Positions 54,087 through 62,877 are shown, counted from the stretch's first letter. The stretch: DNA of 64,000 nt from Sphingomonas sp. M1-B02 (GCF_026167525.1 NZ_CP110679.1:2343501-2407500), one strand, 5' to 3'. Notes: generated from the sequence alone by a model not told the origin. Numbers and translations are program-made.

Positions 54087-55420
54087 GGATCTGGCCGCGC
54101 TCGATCTTCGGGCGACTGCTCGCGGTGGCGGGGCTGGCGATCCTCGCCGCCTTGCTGTTCGCAAGTGTGGCGATCGGCCATGTCCTCGAGCGATTCGTGA
54201 TGCGCGGGCTCGACGATCGGCTCGATGCGCAGGTGGAGCTGCTGGCGCGCGCGGTGCGGCCCGACGGGACGCTCGATCCGGCGCGGGCAGTGAGCCTGGC
54301 CGATTTCGCCGAGCCGGGATCGGGCTGGATCTGGCAGGTCGATGGACCGAAGGGCGGCCAGTGGCGCAGCAGCGCCGCGCCGGAGGCGGTGATCCTGCTG
54401 CCGCGCGGGCCGCAGCGGCGCGGCGATCGCGGGCCGCGGCCGGGCGAAGGCCGCGATGCGCTGGGACGCATGCTCCATTCGCGCAGCTTCACCCTCGATA
54501 CGCCGGCCGGGCCGGTGGCGATCAGCGCGAGGGGGCCGCGCCGGATCGTCGAGGGGCCGTTGCGCGAGGCGATGGTGCCGCTGCTCGTCTCGCTGTTGCT
54601 GCTCGGGCTGGGGCTGGCCGCGGCAACCCTGCTGCAGCTGCGCATCGGCCTGCGTCCGCTGCGCGCGCTGCGCGACGAACTGGCGCGGGTGCGCAGCGGC
54701 GCGATTGCGCGCGTATCGTCGGAGCAGCCAGTCGAGCTTGCGCCGCTTGTGGCCGAGGTCAACGCGTTGCTGGCGGAGAATGAGGCGGGGCTGGCCTCTG
54801 CCCGCCGCCATGTCGCGAACCTGGCGCATGGGATGAAGACGCCGCTGGCGACGCTGGCGCTGAAGCTTTCCGAATCCGGTCGCGACCCCGACGGGTCGCT
54901 CGGCGAGATGGTCGATTCGATCGATCGGCGGGTTCGCCATCATCTTGGCCGCGCGCGTGCCGCGGCGCCGGGCGGGGCGCGCGTGCGGACATTGTTAGCG
55001 CCTGCGGTCGCCGATCTCGTTCAGGCGCTGCGGCGGATCCACGCCGATCGGGGGATCGAAGCGACGGTGGCGGTTGCTCCCGATCTGGTGGTGGCGATCG
55101 ATCCGCAGGATCTGGACGAATTGATCGGCAATCTGCTCGACAATGGCTGGCGGCATGCGCGCAGCAGCCTGCGCATCTCGGCTCAGGCCGAGGATAGCGG
55201 CCTTGCCATTACCGTCGAGGATGACGGCATGGGCATGGACGACGAATCGATTGCGCTCGCGCTATTGCCGGGCCGCCGGCTCGACGAGAGCGGCGACGGG
55301 CATGGCTTCGGGCTTTCGATCGCGCGTGAGCTGGTCGAGCTCAACGGCGGCAGCCTCCATCTCGATCGATCGCCCGCGCTGGGCGGGCTGCGCGTCGGGA
55401 TAAGGCTGCCGATGCGCTGA
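54083..55420 (+). CDS. Sensor histidine kinase, PhoQ/QseC-like
   Basis: 445 residues. Two membrane helices (about 10-30 and 168-190) enclose a periplasmic sensor region rich in Arg and Pro. HAMP-like segment, then H-box VANLAHGMKTPLATLALKLS with the phospho-His, N-box DLDELIGNLLDNGWRHAR, and G-boxes VEDDGMGMD and GHGFGLSIARELVELNGG. The His-box HGMKTPL is the PhoQ/class-3 form. Coupled to the response regulator by a 4-base overlap; its stop abuts the stop of the next, opposite gene. Confidence 0.93.
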   Translation: MRIWPRSIFGRLLAVAGLAILAALLFASVAIGHVLERFVMRGLDDRLDAQVELLARAVRPDGTLDPARAVSLADFAEPGSGWIWQVDGPKGGQWRSSAAPEAVILLPRGPQRRGDRGPRPGEGRDALGRMLHSRSFTLDTPAGPVAISARGPRRIVEGPLREAMVPLLVSLLLLGLGLAAATLLQLRIGLRPLRALRDELARVRSGAIARVSSEQPVELAPLVAEVNALLAENEAGLASARRHVANLAHGMKTPLATLALKLSESGRDPDGSLGEMVDSIDRRVRHHLGRARAAAPGGARVRTLLAPAVADLVQALRRIHADRGIEATVAVAPDLVVAIDPQDLDELIGNLLDNGWRHARSSLRISAQAEDSGLAITVEDDGMGMDDESIALALLPGRRLDESGDGHGFGLSIARELVELNGGSLHLDRSPALGGLRVGIRLPMR

Positions 55421-55636
55421 TCATTCCTCCTCGGGCGTCTCGTCGGCATCCTCATCGACGCCGAGGGCATCTTCCTCGTCGCTGTCGAGCTGTTCCTCGA
55501 TCGCCTCGACAATCAGGTCCAGCTGCTCGTAGCTGGCGCTATATTCCAGCGTCTCGCCATCCTCATCCTCGAGATGCAGCGTGTAATCGCCTTGCGCATC
55601 GGGGGTGATCGTGAACTGTGCCAGGGTCTTTGCCAT
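55421..55636 (-). CDS. Small acidic protein of unknown function
   Basis: 71 residues: an N-terminal beta region (AQFTITPDAQGDYTLHLEDE) and a highly acidic tail (EEQLDSDEEDALGVDEDADE). It lacks cysteines, a signal peptide and membrane helices. Good ribosome site (GGAGCATGAGAC). It abuts the histidine kinase stop with no free base between the two stops. Orthologues are known from sphingomonads only by conservation of the fold; role unknown. Confidence 0.75.
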   Translation of the reverse strand: MAKTLAQFTITPDAQGDYTLHLEDEDGETLEYSASYEQLDLIVEAIEEQLDSDEEDALGVDEDADETPEEE

Positions 55637-55696
55637 GTCTCATGCTCCTTCGCTTCGATTCCGCCCAACACGGGCTGAGGCAATTGGTTGCGCGCG

Positions 55697-58138
55697 ATGA
55701 GCGATGCGTTGCCGATCTTCGCCGTTTTGCCCGAATTGCTCGCCGCGTTGCGGGGCGCGAGCAATGCCGTGCTGGTCGCCCCGCCGGGCGCGGGCAAGAC
55801 GACGGCGGTCGCCCCGGCGTTGCTCGGGGAAGACTGGTGCGACGGAGAGATATTGCTGCTGTCGCCGCGCAGGCTGGCGGCGCGGGCGGCGGGCGAGCGG
55901 ATGGCGGCGCTGGCCGGCGAGCCGGTTGGGCGCACCTTCGGCTATGCGACGCGGATGGACAGCAAACGTTCGGCGGCGACACGGGTGACGGTGGTCACCG
56001 AGGGGATTTTCGTCAGCCGCATCCAGTCCGATCCCGAGCTGGCGGGGGTCTCCGCCGTCCTGTTCGACGAAGTGCATGAGCGCAGCCTCGACAGCGATTT
56101 CGGGCTGGCGCTGGCGCTGGACGCGCAGGCAGCGCTGCGGCCCGACCTGCGGCTGGTGGCGATGTCGGCGACGCTCGACGGGGCGCGCTTCTCGACGCTG
56201 ATGGGTGGCGCGCCGGTGATCGAGAGCGCGGGGCGGAGCTATCCGCTCGAACTGCGCCATATCGGGCGGGCGGCGGAGGCGCGGATCGAGGAATCGATGG
56301 CGGCGGCGGTTCGCGTGGCGCTGCGCGACGAGACGGGGGGCGTGCTCGCCTTCCTGCCGGGGGTCGCCGAGATCGAGCGGACCGCGGATCGGCTGGGGGA
56401 TGTTGGCGACGCGGCGCTGCATCGGCTGCACGGGAGCCTGGATCCGGCAACCCAGCGCGCCGCGATTGCCCCCGATCCGCAGGGGCGGCGGAAGATCGTG
56501 CTGGCGACCTCGATCGCGGAGACCTCGCTGACGCTCGACGGGATTCGCGTGGTGGTGGATTCAGGCCTCGCCCGTCGCCCGCGCTACGATCGCGCGGCGG
56601 GGATGACCCGGCTGGTGACCGAGCGGGCGAGCCAGGCCTCGGTCACGCAGCGCGCGGGGCGGGCGGCGCGGCAGGGGCCGGGCGTGGCCTATCGGCTGTG
56701 GGAGGAAGCGGCGACCGCGGGGCTGCCGCGCTTCGACCCGCCGGAGATATTGGAGGCCGATCTGTCGGCGCTGATGCTCGATTGCGCGTTGTGGGGGGTT
56801 AGCGATCCGCGCGAACTGGCATGGCTCGATCCGCCGCCCGAGGCGGCGATCAGCGAGGCGCGGCGGCGCCTGACGGCGTTGCAAGCGCTGGACGGCGATG
56901 GCCGGCCGACCGCGCATGGCAGGGCGATCGCGCGGCTGCCGCTGGCGCCGCGGCTGGGGCATATGCTGGTGCGCGCGGGAGAGATGGGGCTGGCGGAGAC
57001 GGCGGCGGCGATTGCGGTGTTGCTCGGCGAGCGGGGGCTTGGGGGGAGCGATGCCGATCTGGAGCTGCGGTTGCGGCGGTGGCGCGGGGAGCGGGGGCCG
57101 CGGGCGGAGAATGGGCGGAAGCTGGCGGCGCGGTGGGCGCATCTAGCTCCCCTCCCGCTTGCGGGAGGGGGGGAAGAAGTGGCGACCTGCATCGCCCTCG
57201 CCTTCCCCGATCGGATCGCCAGGCGGCGCGATTCGTCGGGGGAGACCTGGGCTTCGGCCGGGGGGCGCGGGTTTAGGCTCGACGGCACGTCCTCGCTGGC
57301 CCGCGCCGAATGGCTGGCGGTGGCCGAGACGCAGGGAATGGCGTCGGGCGCGCGCATTCTCTCGGCCGCGCAGATCGACGCGGGCGCAGTCGAGGCGCTG
57401 TTCGCCGATCGCATCGAGACGCGTCGCCACGTCCGCTTCGATCCCGCCAATGGCCGCATCGAAGCGACGCGCGAGCGGCGACTGGGGGCGATCCGGCTAT
57501 CGAGCGGGCCCGATTCGGCGGCGAGCGCGGAGGAGATCGAGCGCGCGCTGCTGGAGGGCGTCCGCCAGCATGGGCTTGGCCTGCTGCCCTGGCCCGAGAC
57601 GGGGCGGGCGCTGCGTACGCGAGCCGCTTATGCGGGGGTGGAGGCGCTGTCCGACGCAGCGCTGATCGCGACGCTCGACGATTGGCTGCCGCCGCTGCTG
57701 GCGGGCAAGCGCCGGCTCGATGTGATCGCTCCCGAGGCTTTGGGCGATGCATTGCGCGGCCATGCCGGCTGGGATGCGATTCGCCTGATCGACCGAATCG
57801 CCCCTGCCCGCTTCGAAACCCCCGCCGGATCGAGCGCGGCGATCGACTATGCCGCGGAGGCCGGGCCGACCGTCGAGGTGCGCGTCCAGGCTTTGTTCGG
57901 GCTGGCTGCGCATCCGATGATCGGAGCGACGCCGCTGGTGCTCAGCCTCACCTCGCCGGCCGGCCGGCCGATCCAGACGACGCGCGACCTGCCCGGTTTC
58001 TGGGCGGGGAGCTGGGCGGCGGTGGCGAAGGAAATGCGCGGGCGATATCCGCGGCATCCCTGGCCCGACGATCCGGCGGCGGCGCCCGCCACGCTTCGGA
58101 CCAAAAATGCTGATGCAAGGCGCGGCGGGCCGCGCTAG
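55697..58138 (+). CDS. hrpB: ATP-dependent helicase HrpB (DEAH/RHA family)
   Basis: 813 residues from MSDALPIF. Walker A VAPPGAGKTTAVAPALLG, DEVH box VLFDEVHERSLDSDF, SAT motif LVAMSATLDG and motif VI QRAGRAARQGPG are clear, followed by HA2 and OB domains to the C-terminus. HrpB-type helicases act on RNA or RNP, with a role that is poorly defined. A perfect inverted repeat at 57149-57170 is inside the frame and encodes APLPLAGGGEE, an unusual insertion into the protein between the HA2 region and the C-terminal domain. Confidence 0.95.
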   Translation: MSDALPIFAVLPELLAALRGASNAVLVAPPGAGKTTAVAPALLGEDWCDGEILLLSPRRLAARAAGERMAALAGEPVGRTFGYATRMDSKRSAATRVTVVTEGIFVSRIQSDPELAGVSAVLFDEVHERSLDSDFGLALALDAQAALRPDLRLVAMSATLDGARFSTLMGGAPVIESAGRSYPLELRHIGRAAEARIEESMAAAVRVALRDETGGVLAFLPGVAEIERTADRLGDVGDAALHRLHGSLDPATQRAAIAPDPQGRRKIVLATSIAETSLTLDGIRVVVDSGLARRPRYDRAAGMTRLVTERASQASVTQRAGRAARQGPGVAYRLWEEAATAGLPRFDPPEILEADLSALMLDCALWGVSDPRELAWLDPPPEAAISEARRRLTALQALDGDGRPTAHGRAIARLPLAPRLGHMLVRAGEMGLAETAAAIAVLLGERGLGGSDADLELRLRRWRGERGPRAENGRKLAARWAHLAPLPLAGGGEEVATCIALAFPDRIARRRDSSGETWASAGGRGFRLDGTSSLARAEWLAVAETQGMASGARILSAAQIDAGAVEALFADRIETRRHVRFDPANGRIEATRERRLGAIRLSSGPDSAASAEEIERALLEGVRQHGLGLLPWPETGRALRTRAAYAGVEALSDAALIATLDDWLPPLLAGKRRLDVIAPEALGDALRGHAGWDAIRLIDRIAPARFETPAGSSAAIDYAAEAGPTVEVRVQALFGLAAHPMIGATPLVLSLTSPAGRPIQTTRDLPGFWAGSWAAVAKEMRGRYPRHPWPDDPAAAPATLRTKNADARRGGPR
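57149..57170. repeat. Perfect inverted repeat within hrpB
   Basis: CCCCTCCCGC and GCGGGAGGGG pair exactly around TT. Short hairpins of this sequence are common intergenic elements in alphaproteobacteria; here the element is in frame in a coding region. It is 22 bp, and the flanks CT..GGGGA look like parts of the same element. Confidence 0.85.
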
Positions 58139-58148
58139 GGGTGTCCCC

Positions 58149-58430
58149 ATGCAGACCGCCCGTATCTATCAGCGCCCCAAGAATGCGATGCAGTCCGGTC
58201 GGGCGCGCACCGAGGGCTGGATCCTCGAATTCGAATCGAGCCGCCAGCAGGAGCCCGATCCGCTGACCGGCTGGAACGGCGGCGGCGACACCAGCAACCA
58301 GATCCGCATCGGCTTCCCGACGCTGGAGGCGGCCAAGGCGCATGCCGAGCGCGAGGGCTATGCCTATCACATCGTCCCCGCTCCCGAGCGCAAGCTCAAG
58401 CTGCAGGCCTACGCCGACAATTTCCGCTAA
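58149..58430 (+). CDS. NDUFS4-like ETC complex I accessory subunit
   Basis: 93 residues. ARIYQRPKNAMQSGRARTEG, WILEFESSRQQEPDPLTGWN and GGDTSNQIRIGFPTLEAAKA form the ETC_C1 NDUFS4 family. This alphaproteobacterial accessory subunit lies at the base of the N-module of NADH:ubiquinone oxidoreductase and supports its assembly. It is 10 bases after hrpB. Its TAA overlaps the stop of the convergent Nudix gene. Confidence 0.94.
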   Translation: MQTARIYQRPKNAMQSGRARTEGWILEFESSRQQEPDPLTGWNGGGDTSNQIRIGFPTLEAAKAHAEREGYAYHIVPAPERKLKLQAYADNFR

Positions 58431-58954
58431 TTGAGCAGGCTGCCCGCGAGGAGCAGCAGCAGCTTTACGTCGATCGCCACGCCTTCGGCACGCTTCTGCG
58501 CCACGAAGCGGGGCATTTCGTCGCGGCCGACGCGGTGGACAAGGATGTCCTCCTCGCCGCGGATGCCGCCGCCTTCGCCGATTCGGGTCAGCCCCGAGGC
58601 GCGGACCAGGTTGAAGCCTTCGGTCACCATGCCGGGCGAGGAATGGAAGAAGCCGAGGTCGGCGATCGTCTCGCACGCGTAACCCGTCTCTTCCTCGAGC
58701 TCGCGGCGCGCGGCGGCGTGGACGCTGTCGCCCGCGCCTTCGTCGCCGATCAGCCCGGCGGGGAGTTCGAGGCAGCGGCGGCCGAGCGGCACGCGATATT
58801 GCTCGACGAGCAGGACATGGTCTTCGTGGTCGATCGCGAGGATGACGACCGCCTCGATCCCGCGGGTCCGCGAGACATATTCCCAGCGGCCCTGGCGCTT
58901 GACGCTGATCCACTTGCCTTCCCAGGCGGTCTCTACGGATTCGTCGGGGATCAT
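58427..58954 (-). CDS. Nudix hydrolase, ADP-ribose diphosphatase-like
   Basis: 175 residues. VILAIDHEDHVLLVEQYRVP and LELPAGLIGDEGAGDS precede the Nudix helix AAARRELEEETGY, and VTEGFNLVRASGL follows, all typical of ADP-ribose pyrophosphatases. One consensus Glu of the box (GX5EX7REUXEEXGU) is Asp here. It overlaps the TPM-like gene (ATGA) upstream in the operon. Confidence 0.88.
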   Translation of the reverse strand: MIPDESVETAWEGKWISVKRQGRWEYVSRTRGIEAVVILAIDHEDHVLLVEQYRVPLGRRCLELPAGLIGDEGAGDSVHAAARRELEEETGYACETIADLGFFHSSPGMVTEGFNLVRASGLTRIGEGGGIRGEEDILVHRVGRDEMPRFVAQKRAEGVAIDVKLLLLLAGSLLN

Positions 58955-59622
58955 AGTTCGATCAGGCGATCGGGTAGCTCGTTGGTATCGCCGGCGGTGC
59001 GCGGGAAATGCTCGCTCAGGACATGGCCGATCTGGCTGACCGCCTCCGCCATGCCCGCGCCGATCTGGCCCTGCTTCACCTGGGCGATGAGCGCGGCCAT
59101 CGCCTCGCCCCATACCTCGGGCTCGACCTTCGAGTGGATCGATTCGTCGGCGATGATCTCGGCGCGGTGCTCGGCGAGGCTGAGATAGAGCAGGACGCCG
59201 GTCGCCGCCTTGGTGCGCTTCTCGGCGCCGGTGCGGAAAAGCGCGAGCGCGCGGCGCTGGACGCGGCGCGACTTGGTGGCGGCGGGCGTCAGCAACAGCC
59301 GCAGCGAATCGCGCGCGAGCAGGACGCGGACGACCAGGAAGGTCACCGCCATCAGAATCAAAGCGAAGGTGAGATACCAGCGCGGCGGCACCGCCTCCGC
59401 CCAGCTGTCGACGAACATGGCGTGGAGCCATTCGACCGGGGCGGGCTGCCAGGCGAGCAGGGCCAGGACGAAGAGCATCGCCAGCACCGCCCAGTGCAAG
59501 GCGACGTCATGATAGGAATCGGAGCGGCCGGCGACGACCGTGACGATCTCACCGTCGCTGCTGCGCTCGGCCGCGGTGACCGCGGCGGTGACCAAGGCAT
59601 GATCGGCTTCGCTCAGATGCAT
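58951..59622 (-). CDS. TPM-domain protein with internal membrane helices
   Basis: 223 residues from MHLSEADHALVTAAVTAAER. The TPM fold is split: an N-terminal part (SSDGEIVTVVAGRSDSYHDV), two membrane helices (about 45-62 and 84-104), then the rest (ATGVLLYLSLAEHRAEIIAD, VWGEAMAALIAQVKQGQIGA). The topology of the two halves on one face is unusual for TPM proteins, which normally stand in the periplasm. Partner of the longer TPM protein two bases upstream; function unknown, maybe envelope maintenance. Confidence 0.8.
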   Translation of the reverse strand: MHLSEADHALVTAAVTAAERSSDGEIVTVVAGRSDSYHDVALHWAVLAMLFVLALLAWQPAPVEWLHAMFVDSWAEAVPPRWYLTFALILMAVTFLVVRVLLARDSLRLLLTPAATKSRRVQRRALALFRTGAEKRTKAATGVLLYLSLAEHRAEIIADESIHSKVEPEVWGEAMAALIAQVKQGQIGAGMAEAVSQIGHVLSEHFPRTAGDTNELPDRLIEL

Positions 59623-59623
59623 G

Positions 59624-60490
59624 TCACCAGCCCCCCGAGGCGCCACCGCCTCCGAATGATCCGCCGCCGCCGCCGAAGCCGCCCCCGCCCCCGCCACCGA
59701 AACCACCGAATCCTCCACCGCCGGAGCCGCCGCCCGAGTGGCGGCTCATCTCGCTGGCGATGCTCCACAGGATGATCGGCCAGGCGCTGCCGCCATCGCC
59801 GCGACCACGATATTTGCGCGCGCCCCACGGGCCCTTCTGGCTGCGTCCGCGGCCGCTGCGCAGCATCGGGATGATGACGAAGGCGAGGATGATTCCGAAG
59901 AACAGGAGCCCGAAGGGGAAGCCGCCGCTGCTCTGGCGATTGCCGCTGCTGCGCGTCGCGCTCGCTTTGTCCGCCTCCGCCTTGGCGCGGGCTTCCGCAG
60001 CTTCGAGCGGGAGCTTGAGCTGGTCGGCGATCGCGGTGGCGCCGGCGATGATCCCGCCCGGCATGTCGCCTTCGCGGAATTTGGGGAGGATCGTCTGGTT
60101 GATGATCGTGCTCGCCAGGCCATCGGTGACGATCGGCTCGAGCCCGTAGCCGACCTCGATCGCGACCTTGCGATCGTTGGGCGCGACCAAAAGGATCACG
60201 CCGTTATTGGCATCCTTCTGGCCGATCCCCCAGGCGCGGCCGAGCTGATAGCCATAGTCGCGGATGTCGCGATCCTCGAGATCGGGGATCGTCGCGATCA
60301 CGAGCTGGCGCGTCGAGGCCTGCTCGACCTGCTGCGAGATCTGGCTGAGCTGCGCCTCCTGCTCGGGCGAGAGCAGGTTCGCGGCATCGACCACCCGCCC
60401 CGTAAGCTTGGGGAAGGTCTGCCCCTGCGCCGTCAGGGGCAGGAGCAGGAGGAAGGCGAGCAGCCCCGTCAGATAGCGATACGCAGTCAC
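59624..60490 (-). CDS. TPM-domain protein with glycine-rich C-terminus (YgcG-like)
   Basis: 288 residues from GTG. A signal peptide (to about residue 24), TPM domain (VVDAANLLSPEQEAQLSQIS, LVIATIPDLEDRDIRDYGYQ, VILLVAPNDRKVAIEVGYGL) and a membrane helix (about 192-212) precede a tail consisting almost wholly of Gly and Phe/Ser repeats. YgcG-type proteins occur beside LemA, as here; role in envelope or PSII-like repair unknown. Confidence 0.9.
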   Translation of the reverse strand: MTAYRYLTGLLAFLLLLPLTAQGQTFPKLTGRVVDAANLLSPEQEAQLSQISQQVEQASTRQLVIATIPDLEDRDIRDYGYQLGRAWGIGQKDANNGVILLVAPNDRKVAIEVGYGLEPIVTDGLASTIINQTILPKFREGDMPGGIIAGATAIADQLKLPLEAAEARAKAEADKASATRSSGNRQSSGGFPFGLLFFGIILAFVIIPMLRSGRGRSQKGPWGARKYRGRGDGGSAWPIILWSIASEMSRHSGGGSGGGGFGGFGGGGGGGFGGGGGSFGGGGASGGW

Positions 60491-60517
60491 GATGTTGCCT
60501 TCAGTTCGAGGCGTGGA

Positions 60518-61108
60518 TCAGCTGCCGTTGCCGAAATCCACGGTCGGCGCGACGTCGGCGCCCGCCTTGGCGGCGAAGGGCGTGATCGGCTTGGCGCCGT
60601 GGAAGATCTTGGCGCCGATCGCATCGGGGAAGGTGCGGATGCGGGTGTTATAGTCCTGCACCGCCGTGTTGTAGTCGCGGATCGAGATGGTGATCCGATT
60701 CTCGGTGCCCTCGAGCTGGTCCTGCAGCTTCTGGAAGCCGACCTGGCTCTGGAGCTGGGGATAGGCCTCGGTGGTGACGAGCAGGCGCGAGAGCGTGCCG
60801 CCGAGCTCGTCCTGCGCGGCCTGGAACTGCTGGACCTTGGCGGGATCGGCGAGATCGTCGCCGGTGAGCTGGATCGACGTCGCCTTGGCGCGGGCGTTGA
60901 TCACGTCGGTGAGGATCTTGCCCTCGGAGCCGGCGGCGCCGCGCACCGTGCTGACCAGATTGGGGATCAGATCGGCGCGGCGCTGATAATTGGCCTGGAC
61001 GTCGGCCCAGCGCGCCTTGGCGGCCTCCTCGGCCGTGGGCACACTGTTGAGCCCGCAGGCCGAGAGCAAGGCGGCGGAAACCAGGACAAGTGCGGCACGA
61101 AACTTCAT
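60518..61108 (-). CDS. lemA: LemA family lipoprotein
   Basis: 196 residues. The lipobox is ALLSACG. The LemA four-helix core is marked by AKARWADVQANYQRRADLIP, NLVSTVRGAAGSEGKILTDV, FQAAQDELGGTLSRLLVTTE and AYPQLQSQVGFQKLQDQLEG, then RDYNTAVQDYNTRIRTFPDA. The family is a common TPM neighbour and of unknown biochemical role. It is the first gene of the lemA-TPM-TPM-Nudix set. Confidence 0.94.
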   Translation of the reverse strand: MKFRAALVLVSAALLSACGLNSVPTAEEAAKARWADVQANYQRRADLIPNLVSTVRGAAGSEGKILTDVINARAKATSIQLTGDDLADPAKVQQFQAAQDELGGTLSRLLVTTEAYPQLQSQVGFQKLQDQLEGTENRITISIRDYNTAVQDYNTRIRTFPDAIGAKIFHGAKPITPFAAKAGADVAPTVDFGNGS

Positions 61109-61219
61109 CGGGAGGTCCTTCTCAGACACAGGGTCGATAGTGTCTTATACGATGTCAACACTGGAGCCCGAAAGCGAAATCGGACATGTCTGTGTCGCTT
61201 TCGACAAGGAGATCGGGGA

Positions 61220-61666
61220 ATGTTGGGCGAATTCAAGGCTTTCATCGCGCGCGGTAACGTGTTGGACCTCGCCGTGGGGGTGATCATCGGCGCGGCCTTT
61301 GCGACGATCACCAAGTCGCTGACCGACGATCTGATCATGCCGCTGATCGGTGCCCTGTTCGGCGGACTCGATTTTTCGAGCTATTTCGTCCGGCTGGGCG
61401 CGGTTCCCGCGGACTATGCCGGATCGCTGCAGGATTATGCCGCGCTCAAGGCGGCGGGGGTGCCGTTGCTGGGCTTCGGCCAGTTCCTGTCCGTGGTGAT
61501 CAATTTCCTGATCCTGGCCTTCATGGTGTTCCTGCTGGTGCGCTTCGTGACGAGGCTGATGCCGACCCGCGAAGAGGAAGCCGCGGTGGCCGCCGAAGCG
61601 GCGGATGTCGTGCTGCTGCGCGAGATCCGCGACGCGATCCGGGCGCGCGGGGCACCTTCCAGTTAA
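61220..61666 (+). CDS. mscL: Large-conductance mechanosensitive channel
   Basis: 148 residues. MLGEFKAFIARGNVLDLAVG is the amphipathic N-terminal helix and start of the pore helix; VIIGAAFATITKSLTDDLIM and FGQFLSVVINFLILAFMVFL are the two membrane segments, with a variable periplasmic loop between and a coiled C-terminal helix. It opens at near-lytic tension in hypo-osmotic shock. GGGGA before the ATG. Divergent from lemA. Confidence 0.97.
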   Translation: MLGEFKAFIARGNVLDLAVGVIIGAAFATITKSLTDDLIMPLIGALFGGLDFSSYFVRLGAVPADYAGSLQDYAALKAAGVPLLGFGQFLSVVINFLILAFMVFLLVRFVTRLMPTREEEAAVAAEAADVVLLREIRDAIRARGAPSS

Positions 61667-61791
61667 CGGGATGTAGAATCTTCTGCGCCAATTCGACGAG
61701 CCGGCTCCAATTCCTCCGACACTGCCACGCATAATTTGACGACGATCGGCAAGCATTCGGGGAACGTCGGGGCAGCAGAGGGCAGGTTGGC

Positions 61792-62877
61792 ATGCAAAAG
61801 CTCAAGGCTTCCAATGACACTTCCGCGTTTGAAGTGCCTGCTGTCCTGGACGAAAAAGGCAGGCTTACGGAACCTTGCGTCCGAAAAGCCCTGACGAGCA
61901 TGGATATGCACGGCCTGGTTGTCTTGACCAACCTCCTGTCGGAAGCGCAGGCGGATGTTGGTGCCGAACTGATACGTCAAACCATCGACGATCCCGATCG
62001 CAGCCGGTGCGCCTTCGCCAGCGAGACCGATAACCGGTACCTGCGTCGCGACTTCTGCTCGCTTCCTTCGACGCCGCTCGTGACGCGCTTTGCTGCCGGA
62101 TTGTGCCAAAGCCTGGAGGACATCCTCTCCGAATATTGTGGCCGGTCCCATCCGCTTCTCGAGGTCACCACGCTGACCAGTTATTTCGGCTCATCGCATC
62201 AATATGTTCACCGTGACCCGAGCGGCGTGATCAGCCTTTTTGCCGCGGTGGAAGATGTATCGGAGCAACAGGGCGGGACGGTGTTCATCCCAGGCACGCA
62301 CATGTACGACGGTGCCGAGCGGAAGCATGACGGCAACGCCTATGCGTTGATGGAGCTGTTTCGCCTACAATGTAACTTTCGGATCCTTCTCTATAATTTG
62401 AGAAAACTCTGGAGCTTGCGAAACGACGACGCGGCTCCCCTGGCACCTGGTGAGTTTCGTGACCGGGTATTTTCGAGCAAGTGGGACGAGCATCAGCCCA
62501 ATTTGCTGCGCTTCGCGTTGGGAAAAAATTCCCAATTCAGCCTCCGCATGCTCAGCCCCAGCAACTTGTGGAAGCTGTTTCGCCACCGTGCGGCCCTCAG
62601 GAACCTGTTCCACTTGGTCCAGACGGCGCCACGGAAGGGGACGGTCATTCTCTATCGGAGCGATATGCTCCATGCGGGCCCCGACAACCGATCGCCGCAT
62701 CCCCGGCGACTTTTCAGCATGAGTCTCGCCCGGGGCATGGTCGAACCGAAACTCTGGCAGGCTGGCTATTCGCCGCATCCCACATTGACTGCCAGTCCCA
62801 TGTCCTTCGGGGATCTTCTGGATTATCCGCTAACCTCCAGAGCCCAGCACCAGACCGCGGGCATGTTGGTGGATTGA
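61792..62877 (+). CDS. Phytanoyl-CoA dioxygenase-like Fe(II)/2OG oxygenase
   Basis: 361 residues. The iron site HRD is at His140/Asp142 (YVHRDPSG) and the distal His is His294 (DMLHAGPDNR), followed by Arg305/306 (SPHPRRLFSMS) as the 2OG-binding arginine. Between the two lies a long insert of about 120 residues (GTHMYDGAERKHDGNAYALM to PRKG) rich in aromatic and basic residues, larger than in typical PhyH. Members oxidise alkyl chains of lipids or natural products. It stands alone between mscL and an Rrf2 gene, with a lower GC share than its neighbours, so it may be acquired. Substrate unknown. Confidence 0.8.
   Translation: MQKLKASNDTSAFEVPAVLDEKGRLTEPCVRKALTSMDMHGLVVLTNLLSEAQADVGAELIRQTIDDPDRSRCAFASETDNRYLRRDFCSLPSTPLVTRFAAGLCQSLEDILSEYCGRSHPLLEVTTLTSYFGSSHQYVHRDPSGVISLFAAVEDVSEQQGGTVFIPGTHMYDGAERKHDGNAYALMELFRLQCNFRILLYNLRKLWSLRNDDAAPLAPGEFRDRVFSSKWDEHQPNLLRFALGKNSQFSLRMLSPSNLWKLFRHRAALRNLFHLVQTAPRKGTVILYRSDMLHAGPDNRSPHPRRLFSMSLARGMVEPKLWQAGYSPHPTLTASPMSFGDLLDYPLTSRAQHQTAGMLVD

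Noticed and set aside
59624..59740. GGC/CCG-rich repeat tract
   Set aside because: It encodes the glycine-rich tail of the TPM protein and is no separate element.
61145..61756. Open frame opposite mscL
   Set aside because: Antisense to a complete mscL gene, with no support from motifs or spacing.
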